Assembly (NCBI GenBank): GCA_024690635.1
Contig: JAILOW010000037.1
Coordinates: forward strand, 1-20,439
Origin: Butyrivibrio sp.
GTDB taxonomy: Bacteria; Bacillota_A; Clostridia; Lachnospirales; Lachnospiraceae
Direction of reading: 5' to 3'
Length of the DNA stretch: 20,439 bases
Shown: positions 5,611 to 13,259 of the stretch, one piece after another
How the letters are laid out: each line of letters opens with the position of its first letter
How positions within the stretch are numbered: position 1 is the first letter of the stretch
Position numbers and translations under genes: made by a program
The notes under the pieces: generated by a model
Databases searched by the model: none
Told to the model about the DNA's origin: nothing
Seen by the model: only the letters and a program-made list of their open reading frames with translations

Positions 5611-6573
5611 TTAGGCTGCCAGAGCCCAAACACCGTCACCCTTTGAAACAAATCTTGGTGACAACTGCAAGGTCTGACGAACCTTTGCTTTCCAGTTCTC
5701 GTTCCTCTCAGCTTTCTTGCTTCCTTCAAACTGCTCATAGATTTCACTTAAATGAGCCTCTTTGAGTTCTGTCATAACTGCATTTAAGCAGTCATTCCAT
5801 GTACCCATCATAGAGTCTCTGATATCTGTTTCGCGTTTTACTGGGAGCATAAAGTCGATGATTAAAGAAGCGAGTTTTTTGAAGATGAGCACGTATTCAT
5901 GCTCGATGTAGAGATAGTTCCTCTGTCCTGCGTAGCTCTTACCCATAGACGAATAATTGTGCTGACGCTTTATCCAGATGCCCTCGCAAGCACCAGGCTT
6001 GACGATGTCGTTGAGCATTGAATAGTAGCGACCACCGCGCCTTATGTCGCCCATTAAAATAGCACCTCTTGAGCCCTTCTCCTGCGCAGCGTACATTTTC
6101 ATAACGCATACGTTAAGAGCCTTTATAAAGTCATCCCAGTTCATCTGTCCAAGGTCCGACTTATCAAGGTTATGCTCTTTTGTGGTGTCCTTCCACATGC
6201 TGTTTGCATAAGGAATTTTGATGAGCTCACTATACGGCGGGTGTCCAAACCACATATCAGATCCATCGAGAAATCCTGTTGGGATATCCTCTTTAAGAAC
6301 GTCAAGCGAGATGATGTTCTTTCTGACGGGATTGGGGTTTAAATCAGCGCCTATGTAGTCACACCCCCAGTCGGCGCAAACATCTGCGCCCGTGCCCGAC
6401 CCTGCAAAAATTTCTGACAGTCTTTGCACGTTGTAGGTGTTAAGGAGCTGTGCGATTACCCATCCACTACAATTTCCACGATACTTAGATGAACCCCATG
6501 GCCCTCTATCTGGGAAAGATAAAACTGAGCCCTGGTTTTCTGAAAGTCTTTTGATCATTTCCTTCTTGTCCAT
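5611..6573 (-). CDS. solitary DNA methyltransferase with C-terminal winged-helix-like domain
   Basis: This 320-residue enzyme should transfer a methyl group from S-adenosylmethionine to an exocyclic amino group of adenine or cytosine in DNA. Residues 54-60 (EIFAGSG, followed by TGADV) are the SAM-binding motif I. DLNPNP at 78-82 follows the next strand. Residues 109-115 (WFGHPPYSE) are the catalytic motif IV, with His in place of the usual Asp, Asn or Ser before P-P-Y. The opening GPWGSSKYRGNCSG is typical of phage-like members of this class. The last 85 residues (LSEIYEQFEG...NENWKAKVRQTLQ...KGDGVWAL) look like a winged helix. The start is ATG 6573 after ATGGAGGACAACATA. No restriction enzyme is adjacent, so it is probably an orphan. 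A TATATT box near 6612 may be its promoter. Confidence 0.88.
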   Translation of the reverse strand: MDKKEMIKRLSENQGSVLSFPDRGPWGSSKYRGNCSGWVIAQLLNTYNVQRLSEIFAGSGTGADVCADWGCDYIGADLNPNPVRKNIISLDVLKEDIPTGFLDGSDMWFGHPPYSELIKIPYANSMWKDTTKEHNLDKSDLGQMNWDDFIKALNVCVMKMYAAQEKGSRGAILMGDIRRGGRYYSMLNDIVKPGACEGIWIKRQHNYSSMGKSYAGQRNYLYIEHEYVLIFKKLASLIIDFMLPVKRETDIRDSMMGTWNDCLNAVMTELKEAHLSEIYEQFEGSKKAERNENWKAKVRQTLQLSPRFVSKGDGVWALAA

Positions 6574-6637
6574 ATTATGTTGTCCTCCATTTTCAAAGTT
6601 TTGATTACAAAGAAAATATAGGAGTTTTGAGGGTAAA

Positions 6638-6662
6638 TAAAAAAGCACAGGAAAGCCTGTGC
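6638..6662 (-). terminator. intrinsic terminator after the 775-residue gene
   Basis: On the minus strand, GCACAGG-CTTT-CCTGTGC (6662 to 6645) is followed by six T then ATTT. It lies 36 bases past the stop at 6698 and separates this unit from the methyltransferase operon. Confidence 0.9.
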
Positions 6663-6697
6663 CTTTAATGTTGAATTATCAGATATTTGCATTGTTT

Positions 6698-9025
6698 TTA
6701 GCGGTGAAGATTTGCAATAAATCTTCTGGCCTTTGTTGGTGACAGGTTGTGTATATTGTTTTTTATCTTCCATTCGCAGAGAATTGCATCCCAATCACTA
6801 TTGGCTTCTACAAAAGCTTTTCCACCTGCTTTGATAAGCATGTCTTTTTCTGCTTTTTCACGCTCTTTGAGGTATTCAAGCATTTTATGCAGGTATGGGA
6901 GCATATCTGCAAAGGAAGGTGTAACACCTGGAAGTCTTAGATTGCCAATGCTACCATTCTGAATCACTTCATCGATCCATGATGAGCAAAGGAATGATAA
7001 TGGGAAGTATTCTTCCTTATAAACTTCAAGGTTTACATGATATGTCGTGTCTTTGAAGCCATTTGAATAGCTTCCGTATCCGCTCTGTTCTACTGATACA
7101 AATGTATGCGGTATTTCTTCAATTATCCTGCATCCAGTGATTCTCTTGCAGTACAGCTGATTTTCTGTAACAGTCATATCATCTCCATGTGAAAAGTAAT
7201 CACGACGATGATAATGGTATATATATCCGTCTTTGCCCTTATAATATAATGCTGGCTCAGAATGATACACATTGCCAAGAGCGTCTTCACTGTTAATTAC
7301 ACACTCTAACAGGTCCTTGTGTTGTGCCTTTATATCTCTGTACACCTCAAATCCGAAGGTCTTTTTGTCCTTGCCTGTAAATAAGACATTCTCAGTTACA
7401 GCATATTTCATACACGGCTCTATTTCATTTGTGGTAACACCGTTTCTGGTGCAGCGCATCTCACATTCGCCTAGTGACTCTGTGACTTCTACTGCTTCAA
7501 AGTCATACTCTACTACGACGGCGTTAAGAACAAGGTTTATAGGATAGATTGCTTTTCCGTTAAGGTGTGCTTCTGATGTACGGTTTTTGTAGCCGATACC
7601 CCTGTCATTACAATTCTTCTTATATCTGCCTTCACGATCTGGGGTAAGGTGAAGGATGGTGATAATGTCGTCACCCTTCTTTACAGGGTTCTTTCTGCTC
7701 TTTTCAAGCATTTCAGCAAAGGTCCCGTACTTGTTTTCTGTAATCCAGCCCTCGGCAAGTGAGAAAATCACATATCTCTGTGCTGGATCAAGTACATTTA
7801 CTGGCTCGGGGAAATCAAGGATATTTTTTGCATCAATCATGCCCTGCAAGATGGCAAGTAGATAATACCTTGAAAGCGCTTCATGGATGCCTGTTTCTGC
7901 GTTATTGATGGCTGAGTCAGCACCTTCCGCTCTTTCCTCTGTTTGCCTTGCAGTAGAGTAAAAGGCATTTTCCTCATTGATAACGATATTGTCAGCATCG
8001 CACCATGCGATGTAAAGATTTTCGCCGTCACGAAGGAGCAGTGCGAGCTGCTTCCCGTGGTACATCTCATACTCTGTGAGCATGTTGTCTACTTTCTTGT
8101 TTGCTCCAACAAACTTGCCTGTACGGGAAGTACGCAAGATAGTAAGACTCTTTTTGCCGGGAGCAAGAAGCTCTGTAATATCATTCCTTGCCTTAAGAAG
8201 AGGAATTAGCCTTGTATCATCTTCTCCATCAAAATCAAAGATAGAGATATGCTTACCAAGCTCTTCGTCAAGGAAGCGGATCTTCTGATAAAGGATTAGC
8301 GCCTCTTCTTTTGGAGCAGCCTTTCCTTCTCTTATCTTGTGGAATTTGATTACTTCTCCTGTATAGCACCTTATTGAATAGATCTGAGACTCCAGAACAA
8401 AGATTTCTTTTTGATATTGCTCGACTTTTTTATTGAGTTCATCAAGCTTGCCCTGCATAAGAGCTTTCATTTCCTCTATTCTCTTATACATTTCCTGCCT
8501 GATCTCGTCTTCCTTTGCTCTTATCTCTGCCTTTGCATCTTTAAGGGCCTGCTCAGCCTCGGACTTTTTATCAGTCAGAGTTTTTACGCTGCTTTCTTCG
8601 ATGACTGATGGGAGAAGACCTGCACCGGATATCTGCCCTGTCAAAGACTTCATCTCACTGCCTGTAAGCTCAGAGTAATCCTTAAGATATTCGGGCTTTA
8701 CAAACGCAGGGTCCATAAGAAACTGTCTGTTTTCGTAGCCAATGACGCAGGCTGTATCATCAAAATAGAACAGCCAAAGCTTTTCTCCGATGTCCTCAAG
8801 GTGGACTATAAGAGCCTTTAAATCCTCCACAGAGGAGCTCTTAAAGCTATGTTCGTCCATGATATTAAGACAGTCCTTAAATAGCCCCTGGCGCTCATAA
8901 AAGTAGTCCTGCCAATGATTTGATACCCATGATGGGTTTGCCATCTTTTTGTTTTCCGGTATGTAGTTGTCATTCCATGAGCAGAACCCTTCAAAATCGA
9001 AGTCTGCGTAGCCGATTTTATTCAT
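6698..9025 (-). CDS. 775-residue coiled-coil protein of unknown function
   Basis: The start at ATG 9025 overlaps the stop of the upstream gene by eight bases and has an AAGGAAAATT ribosome site, so translation is coupled. Residues 1-140 are aromatic-rich (FCSWNDNYIPE, HWQDYFYERQG, LWLFYFDDT). Residues about 145-218 are a charged coiled coil (Glu/Lys heptads). Residues 220-775 are mixed alpha/beta with no motif I recognise. No signal peptide or membrane segment is present, so it should be cytosolic. It is the largest gene of its four-gene operon and ends before a strong terminator. Its size and partner with an RNA polymerase alpha-CTD-like domain suggest a role in the element's own nucleic-acid transactions, but that is context only. 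Confidence 0.85.
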   Translation of the reverse strand: MNKIGYADFDFEGFCSWNDNYIPENKKMANPSWVSNHWQDYFYERQGLFKDCLNIMDEHSFKSSSVEDLKALIVHLEDIGEKLWLFYFDDTACVIGYENRQFLMDPAFVKPEYLKDYSELTGSEMKSLTGQISGAGLLPSVIEESSVKTLTDKKSEAEQALKDAKAEIRAKEDEIRQEMYKRIEEMKALMQGKLDELNKKVEQYQKEIFVLESQIYSIRCYTGEVIKFHKIREGKAAPKEEALILYQKIRFLDEELGKHISIFDFDGEDDTRLIPLLKARNDITELLAPGKKSLTILRTSRTGKFVGANKKVDNMLTEYEMYHGKQLALLLRDGENLYIAWCDADNIVINEENAFYSTARQTEERAEGADSAINNAETGIHEALSRYYLLAILQGMIDAKNILDFPEPVNVLDPAQRYVIFSLAEGWITENKYGTFAEMLEKSRKNPVKKGDDIITILHLTPDREGRYKKNCNDRGIGYKNRTSEAHLNGKAIYPINLVLNAVVVEYDFEAVEVTESLGECEMRCTRNGVTTNEIEPCMKYAVTENVLFTGKDKKTFGFEVYRDIKAQHKDLLECVINSEDALGNVYHSEPALYYKGKDGYIYHYHRRDYFSHGDDMTVTENQLYCKRITGCRIIEEIPHTFVSVEQSGYGSYSNGFKDTTYHVNLEVYKEEYFPLSFLCSSWIDEVIQNGSIGNLRLPGVTPSFADMLPYLHKMLEYLKEREKAEKDMLIKAGGKAFVEANSDWDAILCEWKIKNNIHNLSPTKARRFIANLHR

Positions 9026-9683
9026 AATTTTCCTTAAATTTTGTAATTTGGCTCAGGTAAAAGACAGCACGGTCCATATCATTATCTGACTCTATTAGAC
9101 GGCAGAGATAAGTCGGCAAGTGAAAGTAGCCATCTGTCTGTCGTGTGTTAATCTCTACGACCTCAAATTTTGTGCCTTTTGGAATATTTCCTGCTTTATA
9201 GCCTAAGTATTGCTTATCGAAAAGGGAAACAACAATATCTCCTTTAGAAAAAGAAGGGACTTTTCCGCTGTTTGAGCCGATGTTAATGCCATAGTCTTTG
9301 CAAAAACGCTGAATCTCTTCGTAGGCTGCCTTTCCAATCTGGCTTATTTGTTTTATCTGAAGTTCAGTCACATAAGTAAGATCTTCTGCCGTGTAAAGCC
9401 CTGCTCTGAGAAGGGCATTACAGGTCCTTGTTGCAAGAACACCTTTGATTTTATAAGCCGTAAGTCTGTTGTCGCTTATATCAACCTTTGTTCCCTCGGA
9501 AATTAACTTTTCTGAAATTACTTCATTGTCAGCCACAACATAGTGACTGATAAGCTTATCGCGGTGATAACCCTGTAATAGCCGTGTTATATCATTCTGT
9601 ATAGAATGCTCTGTGTCTATATTGACTGCCTCGGGCGACTTATCATCAAATGCCAGAGTGACCAAGATGTATGTCTTTTTCAT
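9018..9683 (-). CDS. protein with an RNA polymerase alpha-CTD-like helix-hairpin-helix domain
   Basis: The start is ATG 9683 (MKKTYILVTLAFDD), seven bases after AAAAGGAG; an upstream in-frame Met has no ribosome site. The product has 221 residues. Residues 1-70 form a strand-helix N-terminal part. Residues about 77-133 (YKIKGVLATRTCNALLRAGL, then TAEDLTYVTELQIKQISQIGKAAYEEIQRF) match the layout of the RNA polymerase alpha C-terminal domain: a short helix, R-x-x-N-x-L-x-x-A-G, T-x-x-D-L, then I-x-x-I-G-x-x-x-x-E-E-I. The rest resembles a small beta-barrel (GDIVVSLF...GTKFEVVEINTR). The alpha-CTD fold binds DNA or protein, so a transcription or DNA-binding role is plausible. Its 3' end overlaps the start of the 775-residue gene. 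Confidence 0.8.
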   Translation of the reverse strand: MKKTYILVTLAFDDKSPEAVNIDTEHSIQNDITRLLQGYHRDKLISHYVVADNEVISEKLISEGTKVDISDNRLTAYKIKGVLATRTCNALLRAGLYTAEDLTYVTELQIKQISQIGKAAYEEIQRFCKDYGINIGSNSGKVPSFSKGDIVVSLFDKQYLGYKAGNIPKGTKFEVVEINTRQTDGYFHLPTYLCRLIESDNDMDRAVFYLSQITKFKENYE

Positions 9684-9726
9684 GCTATATCTCCTTTTAT
9701 GCCATTGATGTAGGGTAGGTTTCTCC

Positions 9727-9957
9727 TTATCTATGCTCCAGCTCATATTCTTCGCATTGAATACCTACGCTATGAATATTCGTCGCCTTTATAGCACATT
9801 CATCACACAGATCCAGAGTTTCCTCTTCTATTCGAGGAGGGTTGTAATATGTTCTCCCATCTGTGCTGTCGAATGTCCTGTATGTTATTGTTTTATACTC
9901 TTTTGCATTTTTCTTGCCGCAAATATCACATGTGCAGATCGTTATCGTCTTTTTCAT
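9727..9957 (-). CDS. 76-residue zinc-ribbon-like protein
   Basis: ATG at 9957 lies ten bases after AAGGAGG. The protein has two Cys pairs: CDIC at 10-13 (with an extra C8) and CDEC at 51-54, with a further C68. A C-x2-C ... C-x2-C arrangement separated by about 37 residues of strand-rich sequence (EYKTITYRTFDSTDG) is what a zinc-ribbon or treble-clef fold looks like. There is no signal peptide. It is co-transcribed with the 76-residue gene upstream (15-base gap) and the alpha-CTD-like gene downstream. No specific family is recognised. The binding partner could be DNA, RNA or protein. Confidence 0.75.
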   Translation of the reverse strand: MKKTITICTCDICGKKNAKEYKTITYRTFDSTDGRTYYNPPRIEEETLDLCDECAIKATNIHSVGIQCEEYELEHR

Positions 9958-9972
9958 ATCACATCACCCTCC

Positions 9973-10203
9973 TTATTTGATAAACGCCAGTGTCTTTTCT
10001 TTGGGCTTTTCCTCTGAGCGGGTCATGTGCTCCTGCGTGCTTATAGGGTAGTCTGTCGCCTCAAATACGGGGCCCATGTTTGCCTTATATCTGCCGTAAG
10101 ATACGCCCTTTGTCTTGGCAAGGACAGCATCTTCCCCCATCATTTTCATGCTTTCGGCATTATTTTTATAGCGTATCTTTTCTAATTTGTTATCTCTGGA
10201 CAT
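9973..10203 (-). CDS. 76-residue basic protein of unknown function
   Basis: ATG at 10203 follows AACAAGGAGACAAAAG. The peptide (MSRDNKLEKIRYKNNAESMK...) is Lys- and Arg-rich in its first half and probably helical. A central GVSYGRYKANMGP loop and a charged C-terminus ending KEKTLAFIK follow. It is the first gene of its unit. A short upstream AT-rich stretch (10204-10246, including TATATAT) could hold the promoter, but I see no good -35 box. No family is recognised; a small DNA- or RNA-binding protein is possible from charge alone. Confidence 0.7.
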   Translation of the reverse strand: MSRDNKLEKIRYKNNAESMKMMGEDAVLAKTKGVSYGRYKANMGPVFEATDYPISTQEHMTRSEEKPKEKTLAFIK

Positions 10204-10246
10204 CTTTTGTCTCCTTGTTTAGTTGACATATATATCTCTCCGTATA

Positions 10247-10275
10247 CAATAAAAGGGGGCGGTCTAAGCCGCCCC
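10247..10275 (-). terminator. GC-rich intrinsic terminator after the 280-residue gene
   Basis: On the minus strand, GGGGCGG-CTTAGA-CCGCCCC (10275 to 10256) is followed by CTTTTATT. It starts 12 bases past the stop at 10287 and separates the 280-residue gene from the next unit. Confidence 0.9.
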
Positions 10276-10286
10276 TTTGGCGCTGT

Positions 10287-11129
10287 TTACGCTATTCCAA
10301 GTATTGTGTACTCGCCCGATTTAACCATTCTGAGTTTAAGGCGAAGGTCGATATTACCCTTCTTCATGTCTTTGGACGCTTTTGTCCAGGCATCTTTGTC
10401 TTTGCCTGCCATTTCCTGACTTGCAATCCTAAAGACTGAGCTGTTGCCGTTGAGTGTTCCGTTAAAGGAGATCACGTCGCCGTCCTTTGTATAGTCGGAG
10501 AGGGTAACGGTTGCTTCCATCATCTTCTCGGCTTCCTGCTTTGCAGGTTCGTTTTCTGAAGGAGCCGCTGCTTCTGTTACCTGCTCCTCATCTTCCGCAC
10601 TCTTTTCATAGTGCTTTTTCTTGCTCTCATAAGCATCCCAAAATGCCTCATGGAGCATTTTGTGCCAAACATTGTCGGTAGGCTCGGGACCTACAACCAG
10701 CTCGTATGCTGAAACCATATCGGTCAGATCTTCCCATCTGATAGGAACGTTGGCGTTGAGCTTCTTTGTGGCATCATATCCATGGATCGTGATACTTCTC
10801 TTGCCGGTCTTTGAATTTTTGCTTCCAAGTCCTATTGCAACCATCTTGGAGCCGTTCTGACCTGTTCTGCATACCCATGCGCCGGGGTTGTCGTCTTTAT
10901 CGTCTTTTTTGATCGCATCAAGGAATGAGCCGTCTTTGATGCTGTCAATGAGCTTTTCAAATGTCTTAAGCGCAACATACACTGTCACATTATCTTTCCC
11001 CTGCGTGCCCTTTTTTACAAAGGATACTACCATTGAGTCTCCCTCAAACCAGGGTGCCAAGGTTACAAAATATGAATTTAGTGTGTATGCTTCCATGATG
11101 CGTGCATCGCCAAATATTTTATGTGCCAT
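10287..11129 (-). CDS. 280-residue protein of unknown function with its own promoter and terminator
   Basis: ATG at 11129 follows GGGAGGTTAAAAC. Residues 1-150 are strand-rich (YFVTLAPWFEGDSMVVSFVKK, VTVYVALKTFEKLI, then GAWVCRTGQNGSKMVAIGLG). Residues about 160-210 are a highly charged helical linker (ESKKKHYEKSAEDEEQVTEA). The last 75 residues form a second strand-rich part (ATVTLSDYTKDGDVISFNG...KLRMVKSGEYTILGI), perhaps OB-like. There is no signal peptide or membrane segment. A conserved promoter sits directly upstream and a strong terminator directly downstream, so it can be expressed alone, perhaps highly. A nucleic-acid-binding role is a guess from the two beta modules and the linker. 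The family is unrecognised. Confidence 0.85.
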   Translation of the reverse strand: MAHKIFGDARIMEAYTLNSYFVTLAPWFEGDSMVVSFVKKGTQGKDNVTVYVALKTFEKLIDSIKDGSFLDAIKKDDKDDNPGAWVCRTGQNGSKMVAIGLGSKNSKTGKRSITIHGYDATKKLNANVPIRWEDLTDMVSAYELVVGPEPTDNVWHKMLHEAFWDAYESKKKHYEKSAEDEEQVTEAAAPSENEPAKQEAEKMMEATVTLSDYTKDGDVISFNGTLNGNSSVFRIASQEMAGKDKDAWTKASKDMKKGNIDLRLKLRMVKSGEYTILGIA

Positions 11130-11159
11130 GTTTTAACCTCCCGTATTTTAAGTGGTTTT

Positions 11160-11210
11160 ACTATATAAATATGGGAGATTTTCAGTGTATATCTAATTTC
11201 TGTACAGTAA
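11160..11210 (-). promoter_or_regulatory. conserved promoter with CTGTACAG palindrome (copy 1)
   Basis: On the minus strand the order is TTTACTGTACAGAAA (palindrome at 11200-11207), then 24 bases ending AAAATCT, then CCCAT (11175-11171), then a TTTATATAG box. The palindrome, the AAAATC, the CCCAT and the TATATA box recur with identical spacing at 14170-14221. The element begins two bases past the stop of the acetyltransferase gene and lies 30 bases before the 280-residue gene. It looks like a regulated promoter with an operator. No canonical -35 box is seen. Confidence 0.6.
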
Positions 11211-11211
11211 A

Positions 11212-11745
11212 TTATTTAAGTATCCAGTAATGGAGGCTGCAGATTGGTTCTGTTTCGGTGCAGCTGTTTATCCCCGCTGCTAAAAATCTTTCTTCGTATC
11301 CGTTTGCCATAAGGAGATTGGTCCATAAACGCTCTGCTTTTACATTGTTTACCATTGTAAAATACGATATGTCCATGCACTGCTTTTTGGATGAGTCTAT
11401 GACCATCTCAAATACTTTTGTGGCGATTCCCTGCCCCCTATATTCTGGCTTTATATAAAACTCTCCAAGATATATATCGTGCCTTGTGACGGCATTTGGG
11501 TATACGCCATAAAAGAAAAACCCTGCAAAATCCTCTCCCTGATATATGGCGACATAGTTTACGTCTTTATTATCTTCGGGGCAAAGGAGGGGTTCCTGCG
11601 ATACGCCGCTTTGCATTGCAGAGAGTTCTTTAACGTATTCCAAATAAGCTGATGAAATGAGGTTAAACTCTTTGTTTTCTTCATCAGAGCGGCTTCTTTT
11701 TATCCATTTAAGCGTAACGTCTTTTGACGTGTATGTAAGGCTCAT
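11212..11745 (-). CDS. GNAT-family N-acetyltransferase
   Basis: This 177-residue protein should move an acetyl group from acetyl-CoA to an amine on an unknown substrate. The core of the fold is clear: strand FYIKPEYRGQGIATKVFEMV at about 96-115 contains the acetyl-CoA-binding R-x-x-G-x-A signature (RGQGIA, 103-108). A following helix and the M-V-N-N-x-x-A-x-x-L-W segment complete motif B. The preceding strand FAGFFFYGVYP is also typical. ATG at 11745 has only a weak ribosome site (GTGAAAAG), so translation may depend on coupling with the gene 23 bases upstream. Substrate cannot be told from sequence. The gene is next to a phage-like run of small genes and is the last before the second promoter. 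Confidence 0.88.
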   Translation of the reverse strand: MSLTYTSKDVTLKWIKRSRSDEENKEFNLISSAYLEYVKELSAMQSGVSQEPLLCPEDNKDVNYVAIYQGEDFAGFFFYGVYPNAVTRHDIYLGEFYIKPEYRGQGIATKVFEMVIDSSKKQCMDISYFTMVNNVKAERLWTNLLMANGYEERFLAAGINSCTETEPICSLHYWILK

Positions 11746-11768
11746 AATTTACTTTTCACATTTGTGGG

Positions 11769-11966
11769 TTATTCTACATCTTTTTCTGCCTGCGTATCGT
11801 AAATACGGTATTGCCTGTCCGGGTGCTTTTTAGCATCGCTCGTTGCTTTCTGCATCCTGTAGGCTGTTCTTGCCTTTGCTATGTCTGTGTATCTGCACTT
11901 TCTGCCCTGATATGAACAGGTATGCCACTGTGCACTTTCACTATCTCTTTTCTGCAAAATGTACAT
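11769..11966 (-). CDS. 65-residue basic protein of unknown function
   Basis: ATG at 11966 follows AAAGGAGTAAACT and begins three bases after the stop of the membrane protein gene upstream. The peptide (MYILQKRDSESAQWHTCSYQ...) is rich in Lys, Arg and Gln, with two Cys. It contains R-x-A-Y-R-M-Q-K-A and ends R-Q-Y-R-I-Y-D-T-Q-A. The pattern is strand-strand-helix-strand, like a small beta-sheet protein. Short proteins of this shape occur in Firmicute mobile elements, by memory, without known roles. No domain is named. Confidence 0.7.
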   Translation of the reverse strand: MYILQKRDSESAQWHTCSYQGRKCRYTDIAKARTAYRMQKATSDAKKHPDRQYRIYDTQAEKDVE

Positions 11967-11969
11967 AGT

Positions 11970-12656
11970 TTACTCCTTTACGGGTGTTAGCGTAAATGCT
12001 CTGTCTTTTCCTGTTAAGAGCATCATGCCGTCTTCCATCAGCTCTACTGTATATTTGTCTTCTGCTTCTGAGCAGGTTGTGACGATATAATAGTTTTCTC
12101 CGTCACTTGTCATGTCCCAGATGCCGTAATCATCCTTATCGTATGATGAGTAGCCTTCAAAGTAGCCACTCGGGTCAAATGTGAAGGAAAATTCCTGATT
12201 TACGTCCTGCTCGTCAAATGCACTGTATTTTCCCTGTACAGTAAATTTATATATGGGAAGAATACTGTCTTCATCAAAAGACTTGGATATGTTTGAATAA
12301 GACAGCGGATCCTCGGGATTATCCGTATAAAACATCTTGTCGTCTTCAGGTCCAAAGAAGTGCCTTTTTATAATAAGAACGACAAAAACAAGGGCGATTA
12401 GACCAAGAGCTGCAGCAACAGCCCTTATGACTATATTGTTGACCTTTTTGACTTTAAGGTTTCTTTCTCTTATATCATTGGTTTTAAAGACGTTTTCTTT
12501 TTCATCCTGTCTTACAAGAGAAGCGTTTTCGTCCTCTGTGTCGTCAATGATAATATCAGGAGGCGCGGAAACCTTTTTCTTAGAAGCTGTCTTTGTCTCT
12601 GTCTTTACCTTTTTTGTCCTTTTTACTATCTGTTTATCCTTATTCGTCTTTTTCAT
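11970..12656 (-). CDS. single-pass membrane protein with basic cytoplasmic N-terminus
   Basis: ATG at 12656 follows TTTAGGAGAACTTTT. Residues 1-30 are very Lys-rich, 31-60 acidic, and 75-97 form one transmembrane helix (IVIRAVAAALGLIALVFVVL...). After K98-R99, residues 100-228 are predicted outside: FYTDNPEDPLSYSNIS, a strand-rich domain (YKFTVQGKYSA...QEFSFTFDPSGYFEG...YGIWDMTSDGENYYIVTTC...LLTGKDRAFTLTPVKE) that reads like a small lipocalin-like beta-barrel. Positive-inside charge supports cytoplasmic N-terminus. Function is unknown. It lies in an operon with Cys-rich small genes upstream and is one of three membrane or surface proteins in the right half of the window. Confidence 0.8.
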   Translation of the reverse strand: MKKTNKDKQIVKRTKKVKTETKTASKKKVSAPPDIIIDDTEDENASLVRQDEKENVFKTNDIRERNLKVKKVNNIVIRAVAAALGLIALVFVVLIIKRHFFGPEDDKMFYTDNPEDPLSYSNISKSFDEDSILPIYKFTVQGKYSAFDEQDVNQEFSFTFDPSGYFEGYSSYDKDDYGIWDMTSDGENYYIVTTCSEAEDKYTVELMEDGMMLLTGKDRAFTLTPVKE

Positions 12657-12701
12657 AAAAGTTCTCCTAAATAGTCTTTATTTAAGTATGGGATTTATGT
12701 T

Positions 12702-12721
12702 AATGAAAACTTTGTTTTATT
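12702..12721. repeat. AT-rich 20-bp near-palindrome, copy R1
   Basis: AATGAAAACTTTGTTTTATT. It is one of five 20-base relatives with arms resembling AATAAAA and TTTTATT, and it overlaps the stop of the 63-residue gene. A CCCAT box with AAATC (12688-12696) follows on the minus strand, weakly like the promoters at 11160 and 14170. Confidence 0.5.
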
Positions 12722-12911
12722 ATTCATCCTCTTCAGGGAATACAGCCGTATAACATTCTGCATGTTCATTCATAAAATCTGATCCATCAAGTTCACCAAT
12801 GACTATAGCCTTTCTTAAACACTTATACATTGGTTCCCCGGCTTTATTCACTGTTTTTGATTTCCTTTTACTTCTGTACTTACAATTTTCACAATAACAA
12901 TATACTGTCAT
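12720..12911 (-). CDS. 63-residue Cys-containing protein
   Basis: ATG at 12911 follows GTAGAGGTAAAGCT. Cys residues at 5, 7, 10, 31 and 53 give a C-x-C-x2-C start (YCYCENCKYR), an isolated KCLRK and an ECYTAV near the end, with Lys/Arg between (SKRKSKTVNK). This is plausible for a metal-binding fold with a basic surface. The C-terminus is acidic (VFPEEDE). A related layout, CxxCxxC then single Cys, occurs in the 62-residue gene at 13506. No family is recognised. It is flanked on both sides by AT-rich repeat copies. Confidence 0.7.
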   Translation of the reverse strand: MTVYCYCENCKYRSKRKSKTVNKAGEPMYKCLRKAIVIGELDGSDFMNEHAECYTAVFPEEDE

Positions 12912-12957
12912 AGCTTTACCTCTACCGTAATCTTCACACCTGTCTATATTTCCCTTC

Positions 12958-12977
12958 CATAAAAATTAGGTTTTATT
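12958..12977. repeat. AT-rich 20-bp near-palindrome, copy R2
   Basis: CATAAAAATTAGGTTTTATT, starting at the stop of the 86-residue gene on the minus strand. It differs from copy R3 at two positions and lies 47 bases before the start of the 63-residue gene. Confidence 0.55.
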
Positions 12978-13237
12978 CAGTATTCTGAGACACTATTAAG
13001 CTGAATAAGATCCACAGTATTTGCCGGAAGTTTGTTTTCTTTACAGAACTCCTTATAAAGAGATTCCAGTTCGGCTGCTCCAACTTTTGTAAGGGGCCAC
13101 TGAATATCAAAGTCCGTTGAATCTGCTATATCATCTAATGTATTGCGGAAAAATACTTCTACTTCTCCGCAACGGTGAGGTTTAACCTCGCAATCTATTA
13201 AAATTCCTTTTGTTTTAATGCATTCTTTTATTGTCAT
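12977..13237 (-). CDS. 86-residue acidic protein of unknown function
   Basis: ATG at 13237 follows TTAGGAAGCATC. The protein begins MTIKECIKTKGILIDCEVKP, then HRCGEVEVFFRNTLDDIADS, and ends with a helical, acidic part (AAELESLYKEFCKENKLPAN) and an Asp/Gln strand. It has four Cys, not paired as CxxC. It is cytosolic and unremarkable in motif content. It sits 22 bases after the stop of the 80-residue gene upstream and is probably co-transcribed with it. No family is recognised. Confidence 0.72.
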   Translation of the reverse strand: MTIKECIKTKGILIDCEVKPHRCGEVEVFFRNTLDDIADSTDFDIQWPLTKVGAAELESLYKEFCKENKLPANTVDLIQLNSVSEY

Positions 13238-13259
13238 GATGCTTCCTAAAGACGAATAA

